Positions 40,878 through 50,494 are shown, numbered from the stretch's first letter. The stretch is DNA of 64,000 bases from an uncultured Erysipelotrichaceae bacterium (GCA_947385085.1 CANDJN010000001.1:1-64000), one strand, 5' to 3'. The notes: generated by a model not told the origin, from the letters alone. Numbers and translations: made by a program.

Positions 40878-40890
40878 AGAACCTGTATTT
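40866..40890 (+). terminator. hairpin at the end of the pst-pho operon
   Basis: Perfect 8-base stem caggttct / agaacctg around ttag, the loop holding the phoR stop codon. It is followed only by TATTT, so termination may be weak. Confidence 0.5.
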
Positions 40891-41248
40891 ACGTAATTTA
40901 TATAAAATACAGCAGCTTTTTGATTTAACAAAACGGTAATGAATTTTTAAGGATACAGCTAACCATTTGTGAGTACTACTTATACAGCTATTATAAAGTA
41001 CTATGAGGTCTTATAATAAAGCAACAATATGAAATGAAAGATGTTTTCGTTTCATTTGTTCTTATGTTGAATTGGCCTTTTCACTTATTATGCTCAAAAG
41101 TTGACGATATTCCCCTTGAAGATTACAAGGTTTTGTGCAATAATATTTGTACTGTTTCGATTTGTGGATAAAATATTTTCGATACTTATATGGAAATGTA
41201 TGATGCACAAATCATGAATCAGAGCGAGCAATAATGGAGGTGAAGGGC
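40891..41248. other. intergenic region before the DivIVA-like gene
   Basis: AT-rich, about 350 bases. No open frame with a ribosome site, no RNA motif and no repeat were recognised. A promoter for the next gene must lie here but is not obvious. Confidence 0.4.
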
Positions 41249-41719
41249 ATGGCAAAGCCATTATTCGACAGTATGAAAAATGGCTATAACCGCTATCAAG
41301 TCGACGATTATTTGAATGAATTGGAAAGTCAGACGGCCATGCTACACCGTAAAGTTGAGATGTTTCGCCAGCGAAGTGAGGAAGTGGAAAAACAGCTCAA
41401 TATGATACGACAGAAATATCAGTTCGTCGTAGAAGGGCTAAGCGCCAAGGAGCGCGCTGCCGATGATATGGCGCGTATGGCAATGAAGGAAGCCAATATG
41501 ATTGTCGATACCGCACAGCAGAATGCGGATGTCATCGTTCGCGAAGCGTTGATGACCGCACGCAGCATCTTGCTGGATATTGCTAAGCTGGGAACGGAAG
41601 CCAGTGAGCTAAAGGGCAATATGTACGAACAGCTTCAAGAGCTGTCGCAGGCTCTGGATGAATTTGAAGTTCCGCCGATTCCCGATATGGATTTGTTAAA
41701 TAAAAACAGTGTAGATTAA
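41249..41719 (+). CDS. DivIVA-domain protein
   Basis: Coiled-coil protein of 156 residues. The N-terminal lipid-binding-type motif GYNRYQVDDYLNELE (Gly-Tyr-x-x-x-x-Val-Asp-x-Tyr/Phe) is that of DivIVA/GpsB-family proteins. It is followed by a long coiled coil (about 25-135) and a short acidic, proline-containing tail. It may organise division or curved-membrane partners, but is not necessarily DivIVA itself. The ATG at 41249 follows GGAGGTG by 6 bases. Adjacency to ileS is the common Firmicute arrangement for divIVA. Confidence 0.82.
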   Translation: MAKPLFDSMKNGYNRYQVDDYLNELESQTAMLHRKVEMFRQRSEEVEKQLNMIRQKYQFVVEGLSAKERAADDMARMAMKEANMIVDTAQQNADVIVREALMTARSILLDIAKLGTEASELKGNMYEQLQELSQALDEFEVPPIPDMDLLNKNSVD

Positions 41720-41721
41720 AT
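41693..41721 (+). promoter_or_regulatory. promoter of the ileS T-box transcript
   Basis: TTGTTA (41693-41698), a 17-base spacer and TTAAAT (41716-41721), overlapping the end of the DivIVA-like gene. Confidence 0.45.
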
Positions 41722-41724
41722 ACG

Positions 41725-41951
41725 TTATAGGAAAGACGCGCACCATTAACTGCATCTTCAGAGAGAGGCCGGCTGCTGAAAGACCTCGGCGCAGGATTGA
41801 GCTGACATCACTTTCCGAGTAGATATCCCCAGGGCAACCAAGGATATCCGGATGATTCCCGTTAACAATTAAGAGGGCCCATTCGTTTATGAATGGGAAT
41901 TAAGGTGGTACCACGTGTCAGAAAAGCGTCCTTTGTCAGGGCGCTTTTTTA
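41725..41951 (+). promoter_or_regulatory. T-box leader, isoleucine-specific
   Basis: Leader with stem I containing AGAGAGAGGCC and CTGCTGAAAGACC, the core GGTGGTACCACG (41904-41915) and a terminator just before ileS. The specifier is read as ATC (41806-41808), followed by A, in the context gacATCact. ATC is an isoleucine codon, agreeing with the gene controlled. Confidence 0.92.
41922..41951 (+). terminator. T-box terminator of ileS
   Basis: Stem aaaagcgtcct / agggcgctttt (one G-U pair) with a ttgtc loop, followed by T. It precedes the ileS ribosome site. Confidence 0.85.
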
Positions 41952-41976
41952 TAAATAATAAAAGGAGGAAATGAAA

Positions 41977-44703
41977 ATGGAATATAAGGATACCTTACTG
42001 ATGCCGAAAACCGCATTTGAAATGCGCGGTAAGCTTCCAAGCAAGGAACCGCTGATTCAAAAGCGCTGGCAGGATGAGGATTTGTATGGCAAGATGATGG
42101 CAAAGCGAGACGGCGCTCCCAAGTTTGTCTTGCATGATGGCCCGCCGTATGCCAACGGCGATATTCACTTGGGCCACGCGTTGAATAAGATTATAAAGGA
42201 TATCATCGTTCGTTCGCATTTTATGGCCGGTTATCAAACACCATATATCCCGGGCTGGGATACCCATGGCTTGCCGATTGAAACGGCGATCACCAAGCAG
42301 GGACATGACCGCAAGAAGATGCCGCTGGCTGATTTTCGCAAGCTGTGCTATGATTTTGCGCTGGAACAGGTAGAGCGTCAGAAAAAGGGCTTTTTAGCTG
42401 TTGGCAGCATCGGCGATTATGATCACCCTTACGTCACATTGCATAAAACCTTTGAAGCAAGACAGATCGAAGTATTTGCCAAGATGGCGCTGGATGGATT
42501 GATCTATAAGGGTTTGAAACCGGTCTATTGGTCACCCTCCAGCGAATCCGCACTTGCCGAAGCGGAGATTGAATACAAGGATGTAAAAAGTCCGACCATC
42601 TTTGTGAAATTCGATGTATTGGATGGCAAGGGTGTACTGAATGGGGATGAATCGTTTGTCATCTGGACAACAACTCCGTGGACAATTCCGGCCAATTTGG
42701 CGATCTGCTTACATCCACAATTCACCTATGCCTTGGTGGAATGTGAAAAGGGCAAGCTGATCGTTTTGGCAGAAATGGTCGATGCTTTATGGGAGAAATT
42801 TGAATTAAAGGAAAAGAAGTTGTTAAACACGTTCCAAGGTAAGGAATTGGAACTGATTACCACGAAGCATCCACTATATGATCGTGAATCGTTGATTATC
42901 ATGGGTGATCACGTTACGGCCGATGCCGGTACGGGTTGTGTACATACGGCTCCCGGCTTCGGTGCGGATGACTTTTATGTCGGAATGAAATACGGCTTAA
43001 GCGCTTATTGCAACGTCGATGAAAAGGGCTGCATGATGGAAGACTGCGGCGAATGGCTGGCCGGTCAATATGTCGAGGATGCCAACAAAACGGTGACGAT
43101 GAAGCTGGATGAAATCGGCGCATTGTTAAAGCTGGAGTTTATCACTCACTCCTATCCGCATGACTGGCGTACCAAAAAACCGATTATCTTCCGTGCAACA
43201 ACGCAGTGGTTTGCGTCGATTGATAAGATTCGCGATCAGCTATTAGCGGAAATTGACAAGGTTGACTGGATTCCTTCCTGGGGAAAACAGCGAATGCACA
43301 ATATGATTGCGGATCGCAATGATTGGTGCATTTCCCGTCAGCGCGCATGGGGCGTTCCGATTCCGATCTTCTATGGCGAGGATGATACGCCGATCATGGA
43401 TAAGCAGGTGTTTGATCATGTGGCAAAGCTGTTTGGGGAATACGGTGCGAATGTATGGTTTGAACGTGAGGCAAAGGACTTATTGCCGGAAGGCTACACC
43501 CATCCTTCTGCCCCCAACGGCATTTTCCGCAAGGAAAGCGATACAATGGATGTGTGGTTCGATTCCGGTTCTTCCCATACCGGGGCGATGATAGAGAGGG
43601 GACTCGGCTATCCGGCAGATCTTTACTTCGAGGGCAGCGATCAGTATCGCGGCTGGTTTAACTCCTCACTGATCGTCGGTACGGCAGTACACGGCAGTGC
43701 TCCTTACAAGCAGGTATTGAGCCATGGCTTCGTGATGGATGGCAAGGGCGTAAAAATGTCCAAGTCACAGTGGAATGCCGTTGCTCCTGCGGAAATCACC
43801 AAAAAATACGGTGCGGATATTTTACGTTTATGGGCAGCCAGTGTGGATTATCAGGCGGATTGTTCGATGAGTGATGAGATTCTTAAGCAGTGCTCGGAAA
43901 TTTATCGCAAGGTACGCAATACGTTCCGTTTCCTGTTAGCTAATATCAATGAAGATGATTTCGGCAAGGAAGATTTGATCGCAACCGATACATTGCCGGA
44001 AAGTGACCAGTATATGATCATGCGCTTAAACGATGTGAATGAAAAAGTACAGAAGGCTTATGAGGAATATCGCTTCTCAGATGTGAGCGCCATGTTGACG
44101 AATTTGATGACGAATGAATTCTCATCGTATTATCTGGATTACACAAAGGATATTTTATATATCGAACAAAAAGACAGCTTGCGCAGACGACAGGTACAAA
44201 CGGTACTCTATCATGCCGTGGATGTATTATTGCGTTTATGGGCACCGATTCTTGTTCATACGGCTGAGGAAATTAACGATATTTTCCACGGTGAACAAGA
44301 AAGTATTCACCTTGGTGAATTTGCCAAGGCATTACCGGTGGTAAAGGAAGCGGAAACCAAGACGGATATGGAGCGTTTGTTTGTATTGCGCAGTGACATT
44401 TTCAAGGCATTAGAGGAAGCGCGCGGCGATAAGGTGATCGGAAAATCACTGGAAGCAGCGGTATCGGTGAAGGTAAGCGATGAAGATCGTGCTTTAATCG
44501 ATAAGGTATTCCCGCAGACATTTGCACAATGGCTGATTGTTTCCAAGGTTTCCTTCACAGAAGATGAGCTGAAGCAATATGAAGCATGTCAGATACAGGT
44601 AAGCAAGTGCGAAGGTGTGGTATGTCCGCGCTGCTGGAACATCACTTCATCCAAGGCAGAGGATGGCTTGTGTGAGCGTTGTGCCATGGTATTGACAAAA
44701 TAG
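41977..44703 (+). CDS. ileS: isoleucine-tRNA ligase
   Basis: Class I aminoacyl-tRNA synthetase of 908 residues. The HIGH-type motif is NGDIHLGHALNK near residue 60, the editing domain contains WTTTPWTIPAN, and the KMSKS loop is GKGVKMSKSQWN near residue 595. A C-terminal zinc finger (CPRCW...CERC) closes the protein, the usual bacterial form. ATG 41977 is preferred, 8 bases after AAAGGAGG; ATG 41971 is too close. Regulated by the upstream T-box. Confidence 0.97.
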   Translation: MEYKDTLLMPKTAFEMRGKLPSKEPLIQKRWQDEDLYGKMMAKRDGAPKFVLHDGPPYANGDIHLGHALNKIIKDIIVRSHFMAGYQTPYIPGWDTHGLPIETAITKQGHDRKKMPLADFRKLCYDFALEQVERQKKGFLAVGSIGDYDHPYVTLHKTFEARQIEVFAKMALDGLIYKGLKPVYWSPSSESALAEAEIEYKDVKSPTIFVKFDVLDGKGVLNGDESFVIWTTTPWTIPANLAICLHPQFTYALVECEKGKLIVLAEMVDALWEKFELKEKKLLNTFQGKELELITTKHPLYDRESLIIMGDHVTADAGTGCVHTAPGFGADDFYVGMKYGLSAYCNVDEKGCMMEDCGEWLAGQYVEDANKTVTMKLDEIGALLKLEFITHSYPHDWRTKKPIIFRATTQWFASIDKIRDQLLAEIDKVDWIPSWGKQRMHNMIADRNDWCISRQRAWGVPIPIFYGEDDTPIMDKQVFDHVAKLFGEYGANVWFEREAKDLLPEGYTHPSAPNGIFRKESDTMDVWFDSGSSHTGAMIERGLGYPADLYFEGSDQYRGWFNSSLIVGTAVHGSAPYKQVLSHGFVMDGKGVKMSKSQWNAVAPAEITKKYGADILRLWAASVDYQADCSMSDEILKQCSEIYRKVRNTFRFLLANINEDDFGKEDLIATDTLPESDQYMIMRLNDVNEKVQKAYEEYRFSDVSAMLTNLMTNEFSSYYLDYTKDILYIEQKDSLRRRQVQTVLYHAVDVLLRLWAPILVHTAEEINDIFHGEQESIHLGEFAKALPVVKEAETKTDMERLFVLRSDIFKALEEARGDKVIGKSLEAAVSVKVSDEDRALIDKVFPQTFAQWLIVSKVSFTEDELKQYEACQIQVSKCEGVVCPRCWNITSSKAEDGLCERCAMVLTK

Positions 44704-44709
44704 CATTAT

Positions 44710-44757
44710 AAAAGCGTTATGTTTGATTCGTGTGAATCTTGCACAACGCTTTTTTTG
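44710..44757 (+). terminator. terminator between ileS and the convergent XRE gene
   Basis: Outer stem aaaagcgtt / aacgctttt with an inner gattc / gaatc hairpin, followed by T. The A-run on the left could also let it serve the minus-strand gene ending at 44761. Confidence 0.75.
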
Positions 44758-44760
44758 CGG

Positions 44761-44976
44761 TTATTTTTTATCGTTTAATCCCAATATATAATCACTGGAA
44801 ACATGATACAGTTTACACAAGGCAATCAAATGACGAATCGGTAATTCGTTAGCGCCTCGTTCATATCTTGCGTACATGGTTTGTGAAGTGTGAAGCACTT
44901 CAGCGACTTCGCTTTGCGTTAAATCATGATCTTCCCGTAAATCTCGTATTCTTTTTATGAGTATTGTTTGGTTCAT
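44761..44976 (-). CDS. XRE-family (Cro/C1-type) helix-turn-helix regulator
   Basis: Protein of 71 residues made only of one HTH_3 domain: IKRIRDLREDHDLTQSEVAEVL, then the recognition helix region TSQTMYARYERGANELP and LIALCKLYHVSSDYILGL. The ATG at 44976 follows AAAGGTG. It is divergent from a small ORF and two lipoprotein genes, with a palindrome in between that is its most likely operator. Confidence 0.9.
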   Translation of the reverse strand: MNQTILIKRIRDLREDHDLTQSEVAEVLHTSQTMYARYERGANELPIRHLIALCKLYHVSSDYILGLNDKK

Positions 44977-45009
44977 CGGATCACCTTTTATAACTGTATC
45001 ATAATACAA

Positions 45010-45048
45010 ATATTTACTATTGAATTTAGTAAATATATGTACTATAAT
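45010..45048. promoter_or_regulatory. palindromic operator with embedded promoter
   Basis: Perfect 10-base inverted repeat atatttacta / tagtaaatat with a 7-base centre (45010-45036). A plus-strand promoter overlaps it: TTGAAT (45020-45025), 17 bases, TATAAT (45043-45048). A regulator bound here would block transcription of the lipoprotein genes and probably of its own gene. Confidence 0.6.
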
Positions 45049-45091
45049 TACCTTGATAATTCCGCATTATCTAGGAAGTGAGAAAGATAGA

Positions 45092-45178
45092 ATGAAATGG
45101 AATCGTAAAATGATGATGTATTTCATCGGTATTATTATGGTTGGGATAGCCGGATTTACTAGGAAATGTGTAAATTAG
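45092..45178 (+). CDS. possible small membrane peptide (28 aa)
   Basis: Short ORF beginning ATG at 45092 and ending TAG at 45178, with one hydrophobic segment (YFIGIIMVGIAGF) flanked by basic residues. It is the first ORF after the promoter. The ribosome site (AGGAAGTGAG) is imperfectly spaced, so translation is uncertain. Confidence 0.3.
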   Translation: MKWNRKMMMYFIGIIMVGIAGFTRKCVN

Positions 45179-45259
45179 AAAAGACTACGCACTTTATTTC
45201 AATGTATATGGATTGTTACAAGCAAAGAAAAGATGCAGAACAAAAGGAGAAGATTACAT

Positions 45260-46123
45260 ATGAAGAAACAAAAGAATATTTTTATCGCAGCATTACTGTT
45301 ATTTAGTATGGTGATTACCGGCTGCGCAAATAGTGATAAAGGAGAAAATAGTGATAACGCTGATGCCGGAAACAGTGAAAAAGTGCATACAATAGCAGAC
45401 ATTAAATCGGAATTTGACAAAGATCCTCAAAGTGCAGTTTCCATGATTGCGTCTAATATGAATCAATTAGACAGTGTTCATATTGATTACACCTATGATG
45501 ATACCAAAGACGATGGTACCGGATCGCGCGCAAGTATGGATATTCAAAAGGAAGACGGTATATTTGTTGCATTAAGCGTTGATAGTTATTCAAGTATGAT
45601 TCCTGCACAATGTGATGCAAGTGATTTGCCGGATTTTGGGGTAAATAAAGGTTGGGATTGGCGCGAATACTGTGCTTCACTGTACGGCGCTGATTTTAAA
45701 TCGGAACCAGAAATCACCACTGAGAGTTCCTATATGTTCTATAATAAGAATGGTAATGTATATTGGTCAGCAGACGGAACGAATTTTGAAAATCAAAATG
45801 CTGGTTTTGAAAATCCCAATGATGCCCCTAAAGTTAATTTTACTTTTGAATATTTGCTAGGTACAAATGAATATGACGTGAAAGAATATCAGATTATTGA
45901 TAATGATAACGGCGGAATAACGGTTGTATTAAAAAGAACACTTGGTGATGATTCTGATCCGCTAAAAGAGGTTACATGGGTCTTAAATGAAAATGGATAT
46001 ATCATGTCCACAAAGGAATATATTGAAGGAGGTTACATTCGTGAAGCTGGTACAGAAGTTGCGACATATTCAAAATTCAATGAAACAAGTTTTGACTATA
46101 GTAGATTTCAATTAGCAGAATGA
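45260..46123 (+). CDS. lipoprotein of unknown function
   Basis: Secreted lipoprotein of 287 residues. Signal peptide and lipobox VITGC are followed by an Asn/Asp/Ser-rich linker and a beta-rich body with DSVHIDYTYDD and WVLNENGYIMSTKEY, the general style of LolA/LppX-like lipoproteins but not recognisably one of them. ATG 45260 follows AAAGGAGAAG. It lies between the operator and an NlpC/P60-like lipoprotein, so it is likely controlled by the XRE regulator. Confidence 0.65.
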   Translation: MKKQKNIFIAALLLFSMVITGCANSDKGENSDNADAGNSEKVHTIADIKSEFDKDPQSAVSMIASNMNQLDSVHIDYTYDDTKDDGTGSRASMDIQKEDGIFVALSVDSYSSMIPAQCDASDLPDFGVNKGWDWREYCASLYGADFKSEPEITTESSYMFYNKNGNVYWSADGTNFENQNAGFENPNDAPKVNFTFEYLLGTNEYDVKEYQIIDNDNGGITVVLKRTLGDDSDPLKEVTWVLNENGYIMSTKEYIEGGYIREAGTEVATYSKFNETSFDYSRFQLAE

Positions 46124-46257
46124 CGATATAAAGACAGAGGTAAGAATAACTTAAAAAAGTGAAATCGATCTGCTCCTGTCAAACGGATTGGCTGTATAAA
46201 GTTACGATTAACAGCCGAATAAATAGAGAAAGTATTACAATAGTACAAGGAGAATTT

Positions 46258-47775
46258 ATGCGTTGTAAATTAAGTGTTTTTACCATATTCGTGTTATTGC
46301 TTATGGCAGGGTGTTCCGGTAATCCTATCGATGTAACGATGGAATACGGCACAGAAATAAAGCTAGAGAATTGTTTTGATTTAAAAGAAGGTGAGTCGAT
46401 AACCTCTGATTTGAGTGTGGATTCAAAACAGATCGGTATTTATGATGTAAAAGCGACCATCACCGGCAAGAATCAAGCAAAACGTGAAGAAAAGAAGAAA
46501 ATAACGATAGAGGATACCAAAAAAGCAAAGGTTGAATTGATGCAACCAACCGAAGTGATTTATGATATTCCGTATAAGGCAAGCTATAACCCGGTCGGGA
46601 ATATCAATGCCATAAAAGATGAAGTGGATGGCGAATATAAAGAAATTGATATTGTAAGCAAGGATGAATACGACAAAGAAATTAAAGCAATCAATGAATT
46701 TAGATCAAAACAACAGAAACAGATTTATACTTCCAATGAACAAATAATGGATAATAAAGAAAAGCGTTTGCGCAGTGGTTATACGCTGGTGACAAGCGAT
46801 GTGAATACGAAAAAAGCCGGTTTGTATACTGTTCGTATTTCTGTCATTGACAAAGGCTATAATGTTACCGAAATGCGTTATAAGGTCAAAGTAAAAGATA
46901 AGGGGGAAAGTACGGGTGAATTGGCAGTCGGTGTAGAAGGTACTAAGATGGGAAAGGCGTTGTCTTATAAGATCAATGATAAAGTAAATCCGTCTGCGAA
47001 ATCAAAGTCTGATAAAACATTGTCAAACGGTGCACAAAGGCAACAGAACAACGGCGCCGGTACTGTTTCAAAAGGTACGATTGACGCAAAGGGAAGTCCG
47101 GTTTTACAAGCGGCATTAAACTATGTTGGTTCTCATATGATGTGTGATGAGCTTGTGACAATGGCGCTTGTGGACGGCGGATATTTGAGTGGAACACCAG
47201 ATCCGATTTTTAAGGACGGGAATCATTATAATATCGGTGTATATCAAATGTCGAAACTCGGAAATTTCATTTCAGAAAGTGAGGCAGTACCGGGTGATCT
47301 CATTCTTTATAATGACGGCGGGTACGGATCCATGCACGTTGCCGTATATGCTGGTAACGCACAAGCGGTACACGGTGGTTTCAATGGTGAGAATGTTGTG
47401 ATTCATTCCGTAAATATTGGGAGTGGCCCCAGATATTTTCGCGTATCGCCGATGACTTGGGATGATGTATACAAAAAGATATTTTCAAATGCGTCCAACT
47501 TTGACAGCGAAAATACTATACGACCAAATAATCCGAATCCATCAGCGCCGTCAACCGGTGGTTCAAACAATATTCCATGGGATGAGAGTGATTGGGAAGA
47601 GGGAAATGTAATATGTACTTTTCGCATCAATGATGTTTCCGTCACGTTAACATCAACGACACCCATTGATGAAAACTATGTCTATGCACAATTGGCTTTG
47701 GTGGATGAAGGACAGATCAGCGTTGATGAAATGGCAGCCAATTTAGCGGCAAAGGGATATACCATCATGGAATAG
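46258..47775 (+). CDS. lipoprotein with Ig-like repeats and NlpC/P60-like domain
   Basis: Cell-surface lipoprotein of 505 residues, lipobox LMAGC. There are two Ig-like beta domains (about residues 20-85 and 95-225), each starting with a Thr/Val/Glu block such as VTMEYGTEIKLENCF. An Asn/Ser linker follows, then an NlpC/P60-like papain fold (about 275-395): Cys in HMMCDELVTMAL, EAVPGDLILYN, His in SMHVAVYAG and HGGFNGENVVIH. A Pro/Asn linker and a small C-terminal helical domain close it. The Cys motif differs from the usual Asp-Cys-Ser-Gly. Probably a peptidoglycan amidase or endopeptidase. ATG 46258 follows AAGGAGAA. Confidence 0.7.
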   Translation: MRCKLSVFTIFVLLLMAGCSGNPIDVTMEYGTEIKLENCFDLKEGESITSDLSVDSKQIGIYDVKATITGKNQAKREEKKKITIEDTKKAKVELMQPTEVIYDIPYKASYNPVGNINAIKDEVDGEYKEIDIVSKDEYDKEIKAINEFRSKQQKQIYTSNEQIMDNKEKRLRSGYTLVTSDVNTKKAGLYTVRISVIDKGYNVTEMRYKVKVKDKGESTGELAVGVEGTKMGKALSYKINDKVNPSAKSKSDKTLSNGAQRQQNNGAGTVSKGTIDAKGSPVLQAALNYVGSHMMCDELVTMALVDGGYLSGTPDPIFKDGNHYNIGVYQMSKLGNFISESEAVPGDLILYNDGGYGSMHVAVYAGNAQAVHGGFNGENVVIHSVNIGSGPRYFRVSPMTWDDVYKKIFSNASNFDSENTIRPNNPNPSAPSTGGSNNIPWDESDWEEGNVICTFRINDVSVTLTSTTPIDENYVYAQLALVDEGQISVDEMAANLAAKGYTIME

Positions 47776-48037
47776 TCATTATGGCAAAGAAAAACTTTAT
47801 GGTCTTGAATTCATTCTTATTGTTCATTAATTAAAAAATACTATTACTTATAAAATGACGACATGGCTGGATCATGTCGTTTTAAAAAGCACTTTACGCT
47901 GTGAAAGCCTTTGAAACAGATCAGATAATGCTTAATGCATGATGATATTCCAATCTCATTTCAGGTAATCAAGCGATTCAATGTCATGAATATTTTGAAA
48001 ATGCTTACAAAAAAGTTGGATGAAATGAAAATAGTGT
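47776..48037. other. intergenic region before rny
   Basis: No gene recognised in this 260-base stretch; it holds only the hairpin listed separately. Confidence 0.4.
47855..47884 (+). terminator. terminator after the NlpC/P60-like gene
   Basis: Eight-base stem acgacatg / catgtcgt with a seven-base loop and a TTTT tail (with AAAA on the left). Confidence 0.65.
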
Positions 48038-48066
48038 TTGAGTATTGTGTGAAAATTATGTATAAT
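48038..48066 (+). promoter_or_regulatory. sigma-A-type promoter of rny
   Basis: TTGAGT (48038-48043), a 17-base spacer and a perfect TATAAT (48061-48066). Confidence 0.65.
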
Positions 48067-48121
48067 GTTAGATGGGAAAAGTGAATTCCCATAAGTATAC
48101 AGGACGAACGGAGGAAAAATC

Positions 48122-49669
48122 ATGGATTTGATGATCGTGGCGTCCGGGTTGACAGGTCTTGCTTTGGGGGTATTGATGATGTTTATCATTGCCAAAGCAG
48201 GTTTAAATAAAAATCAACAAAAAGCCGACTTACTGCTGAAAGAAGCCCAGTCCAAAGCGGATACGATGGTGAAACAGGCAGTTTTAGACGGCCGTACACA
48301 AGCACATGAGCTGAAAATTGCCGCAGAAAAGGAGATTAAGGATCGCAAAGCAGAAGTGACCGATATGGAAAATAAACTGCTGCGTCGTGAGGATAATCTG
48401 AATTTTCGTGATGAAACGCTGACGAGTAAAGAAAAGCAATTGGATGAAAAAAGTGCTCAGTTAAGTGAAAAAATGTCAAAACTGGACGAGAAAGAAAAAG
48501 AATTACAAGCAAAAATTGATGTACAGGTAGAAGAATTGGAGCGTGTGGCTTCCTTATCTTCCGCCGAGGCTAAAACAGAATTGTTTGCGATTGTTGAGAA
48601 GCGAATGGAAAGTGAAACGATGGCTTACATTAAAGAGAAAGAGGATGAAGCCAAGACCATTGCGGATGAAAAGGCACGCAATATTGTGGCACTTTCGATT
48701 CAACGTATTTCACAGGAAGAAGCAGTAGAACGTACCGTATCGGTTGTCGCACTGCCCAGTGAAGAAATGAAAGGACGCATTATCGGTCGTGAAGGCCGTA
48801 ATATCAAAGCGATTGAACAGGCGACCGGTGTGGATCTTATTATTGACGATACTCCGGAGGCAATTACCGTATCCTGCTTTGATCCGGTTCGACGTGAAAT
48901 TGCCCGTCTAGCCTTGGAGCATTTGATCAAGGATGGACGCATTCAGCCGGGACGCATTGAAGAAGTTGTCAATCGAATTAAAAAGGAAATGGATGCCCAT
49001 ATTGCCAAGGTCGGTGAGGAAACCGTCTTTAAACTGGGTATCGGCAGGATGGATCGCGAGATCGTAAAGCTGATCGGACGCTTGAAATATCGTTATTCTT
49101 ATGGTCAAAATGCATTACAGCATTCGATTGAGGTTGCTAATTTATGCGGCTATATGGCTGCTGAATTGGGTTTGAATCAAAATTTAGCCAAACGGGCTGG
49201 CTTGCTTCATGATATCGGAAAAGCGTTGGATACGGAAGCAGAAGGCAGTCATATCGAATTGGGTTATAAATTCTGTAAAAAGCATGGTGAGCGGGAAGTG
49301 GTGCTCAATGCCATTCAATCACATCATGGTGAGGTAGAAGCAAAATTCTTAACATCCAATTTGGTGATTGCGGCGGATACGATTTCCGCAGCACGTCCGG
49401 GAGCGCGCTATGAGTCACTTCAAAACTATATCAACCGCTTAGAGGAATTGGAAAAAATCACTAAATCCTTTGACGGTGTGGATTCATCTTATGCGATTCA
49501 AGCCGGACGTGAGGTACGCGTTATGGTAGTGCCGGAGAAGTTGGATGATCTGGCTTGCCACAAGTTGGCACGGGATATTAAGGATAAAATCGAATCCGAT
49601 TTGACCTATCCGGGACAAATCAAGGTTACCGTCATTCGTGAAACGCGTTCTTGTGAAACTGCCAAATAG
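48122..49669 (+). CDS. rny: ribonuclease Y
   Basis: Membrane-anchored endoribonuclease (515 residues) that starts mRNA decay. One N-terminal membrane helix (residues 5-25) is followed by a long coiled coil to about 195, a KH domain with GRIIGREGRNIKAIEQATGV near 225, and an HD domain with LLHDIGKALD near 360. The start follows CGGAGGAAAAATC. ymdB follows 9 bases after the stop, the standard Firmicute arrangement. Confidence 0.96.
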   Translation: MDLMIVASGLTGLALGVLMMFIIAKAGLNKNQQKADLLLKEAQSKADTMVKQAVLDGRTQAHELKIAAEKEIKDRKAEVTDMENKLLRREDNLNFRDETLTSKEKQLDEKSAQLSEKMSKLDEKEKELQAKIDVQVEELERVASLSSAEAKTELFAIVEKRMESETMAYIKEKEDEAKTIADEKARNIVALSIQRISQEEAVERTVSVVALPSEEMKGRIIGREGRNIKAIEQATGVDLIIDDTPEAITVSCFDPVRREIARLALEHLIKDGRIQPGRIEEVVNRIKKEMDAHIAKVGEETVFKLGIGRMDREIVKLIGRLKYRYSYGQNALQHSIEVANLCGYMAAELGLNQNLAKRAGLLHDIGKALDTEAEGSHIELGYKFCKKHGEREVVLNAIQSHHGEVEAKFLTSNLVIAADTISAARPGARYESLQNYINRLEELEKITKSFDGVDSSYAIQAGREVRVMVVPEKLDDLACHKLARDIKDKIESDLTYPGQIKVTVIRETRSCETAK

Positions 49670-49678
49670 GAGCTTGGC

Positions 49679-50464
49679 ATGAATGTATTGTTTATCGGTG
49701 ACATTGTTGGTAAAGCAGGACGACTCTGTGTCAAGGAGCATTTGCCTAAACTGAAGCAACGATATCAACCCGATCTTATTATCGCCAATGGTGAAAATGC
49801 GGCGCATGGAAAAGGCATAACCAAACGAATATATCAAGAACTGCTCGATCAGGGCATTGATATGATAACGATGGGTAACCATACCTTTTCCAAAAATGAT
49901 ATTTATAGCTTTATCCATGAGGCGGATCGCATGGTGCGACCTGCCAATATGGAGCCGCTTGATTACGGTATCAGTACACGGATACTGGAGGTCAATGGTG
50001 TTCAAGTTGCCATTAGTAATCTGTGTGGTGAGATATTTATGAATCACGTTGTGGAAAGCCCCTTTGTCAGTATGGAAAAAATATTGAATGAGGTGAAGGC
50101 AGATCTGCATTTTGTGGATTTGCATGGTGAGACAACAAGTGAAAAGGTAGCCTTTACCTATCACTTTGCCAAACGCGTGCATGCGGTGGTGGGAACTCAT
50201 ACGCATATTCAGACGGCTGATGAACGTATTGTATACGGTACAGCGGCGATTAGCGATTTGGGGATGTGCGGTGCTTATACGAGTGTCTTAGGCCGCGATG
50301 TCGACGAGGTGATTACCCGTTTTACATCGGATGTGAAAACGCGCTATACAGTAGCGGAGGGGGCGGCGATCTTTTGTGGCTTGTTTGTCCGCTTTGATGA
50401 AACAACCAAACGGGCAACGCAGGTGGAGCGAATTCAGATCCGTCCTGAGCATATTGAAGAATAA
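49679..50464 (+). CDS. ymdB: YmdB-family metallophosphoesterase
   Basis: Cytoplasmic phosphoesterase of 261 residues, of the YmdB/TIGR00282 family; the Bacillus protein hydrolyses 2',3'-cyclic nucleotides and affects motility and biofilm. Metal-site motifs: FIGDIVGKAGR at the N terminus, NGENAAHGKG near 40, GNHTFSKNDI near 68, and VVGTHTHIQTAD near 180. The ribosome site AGGAG overlaps the rny stop codon, so the two are coupled. Confidence 0.94.
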   Translation: MNVLFIGDIVGKAGRLCVKEHLPKLKQRYQPDLIIANGENAAHGKGITKRIYQELLDQGIDMITMGNHTFSKNDIYSFIHEADRMVRPANMEPLDYGISTRILEVNGVQVAISNLCGEIFMNHVVESPFVSMEKILNEVKADLHFVDLHGETTSEKVAFTYHFAKRVHAVVGTHTHIQTADERIVYGTAAISDLGMCGAYTSVLGRDVDEVITRFTSDVKTRYTVAEGAAIFCGLFVRFDETTKRATQVERIQIRPEHIEE

Positions 50465-50494
50465 AGTCTTTCTGTTATGGAAGGGCTTTTTTTG
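50463..50494 (+). terminator. weak terminator after ymdB
   Basis: agtctttc pairs with ggaagggct using several G-U pairs, followed by seven T. Confidence 0.5.
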
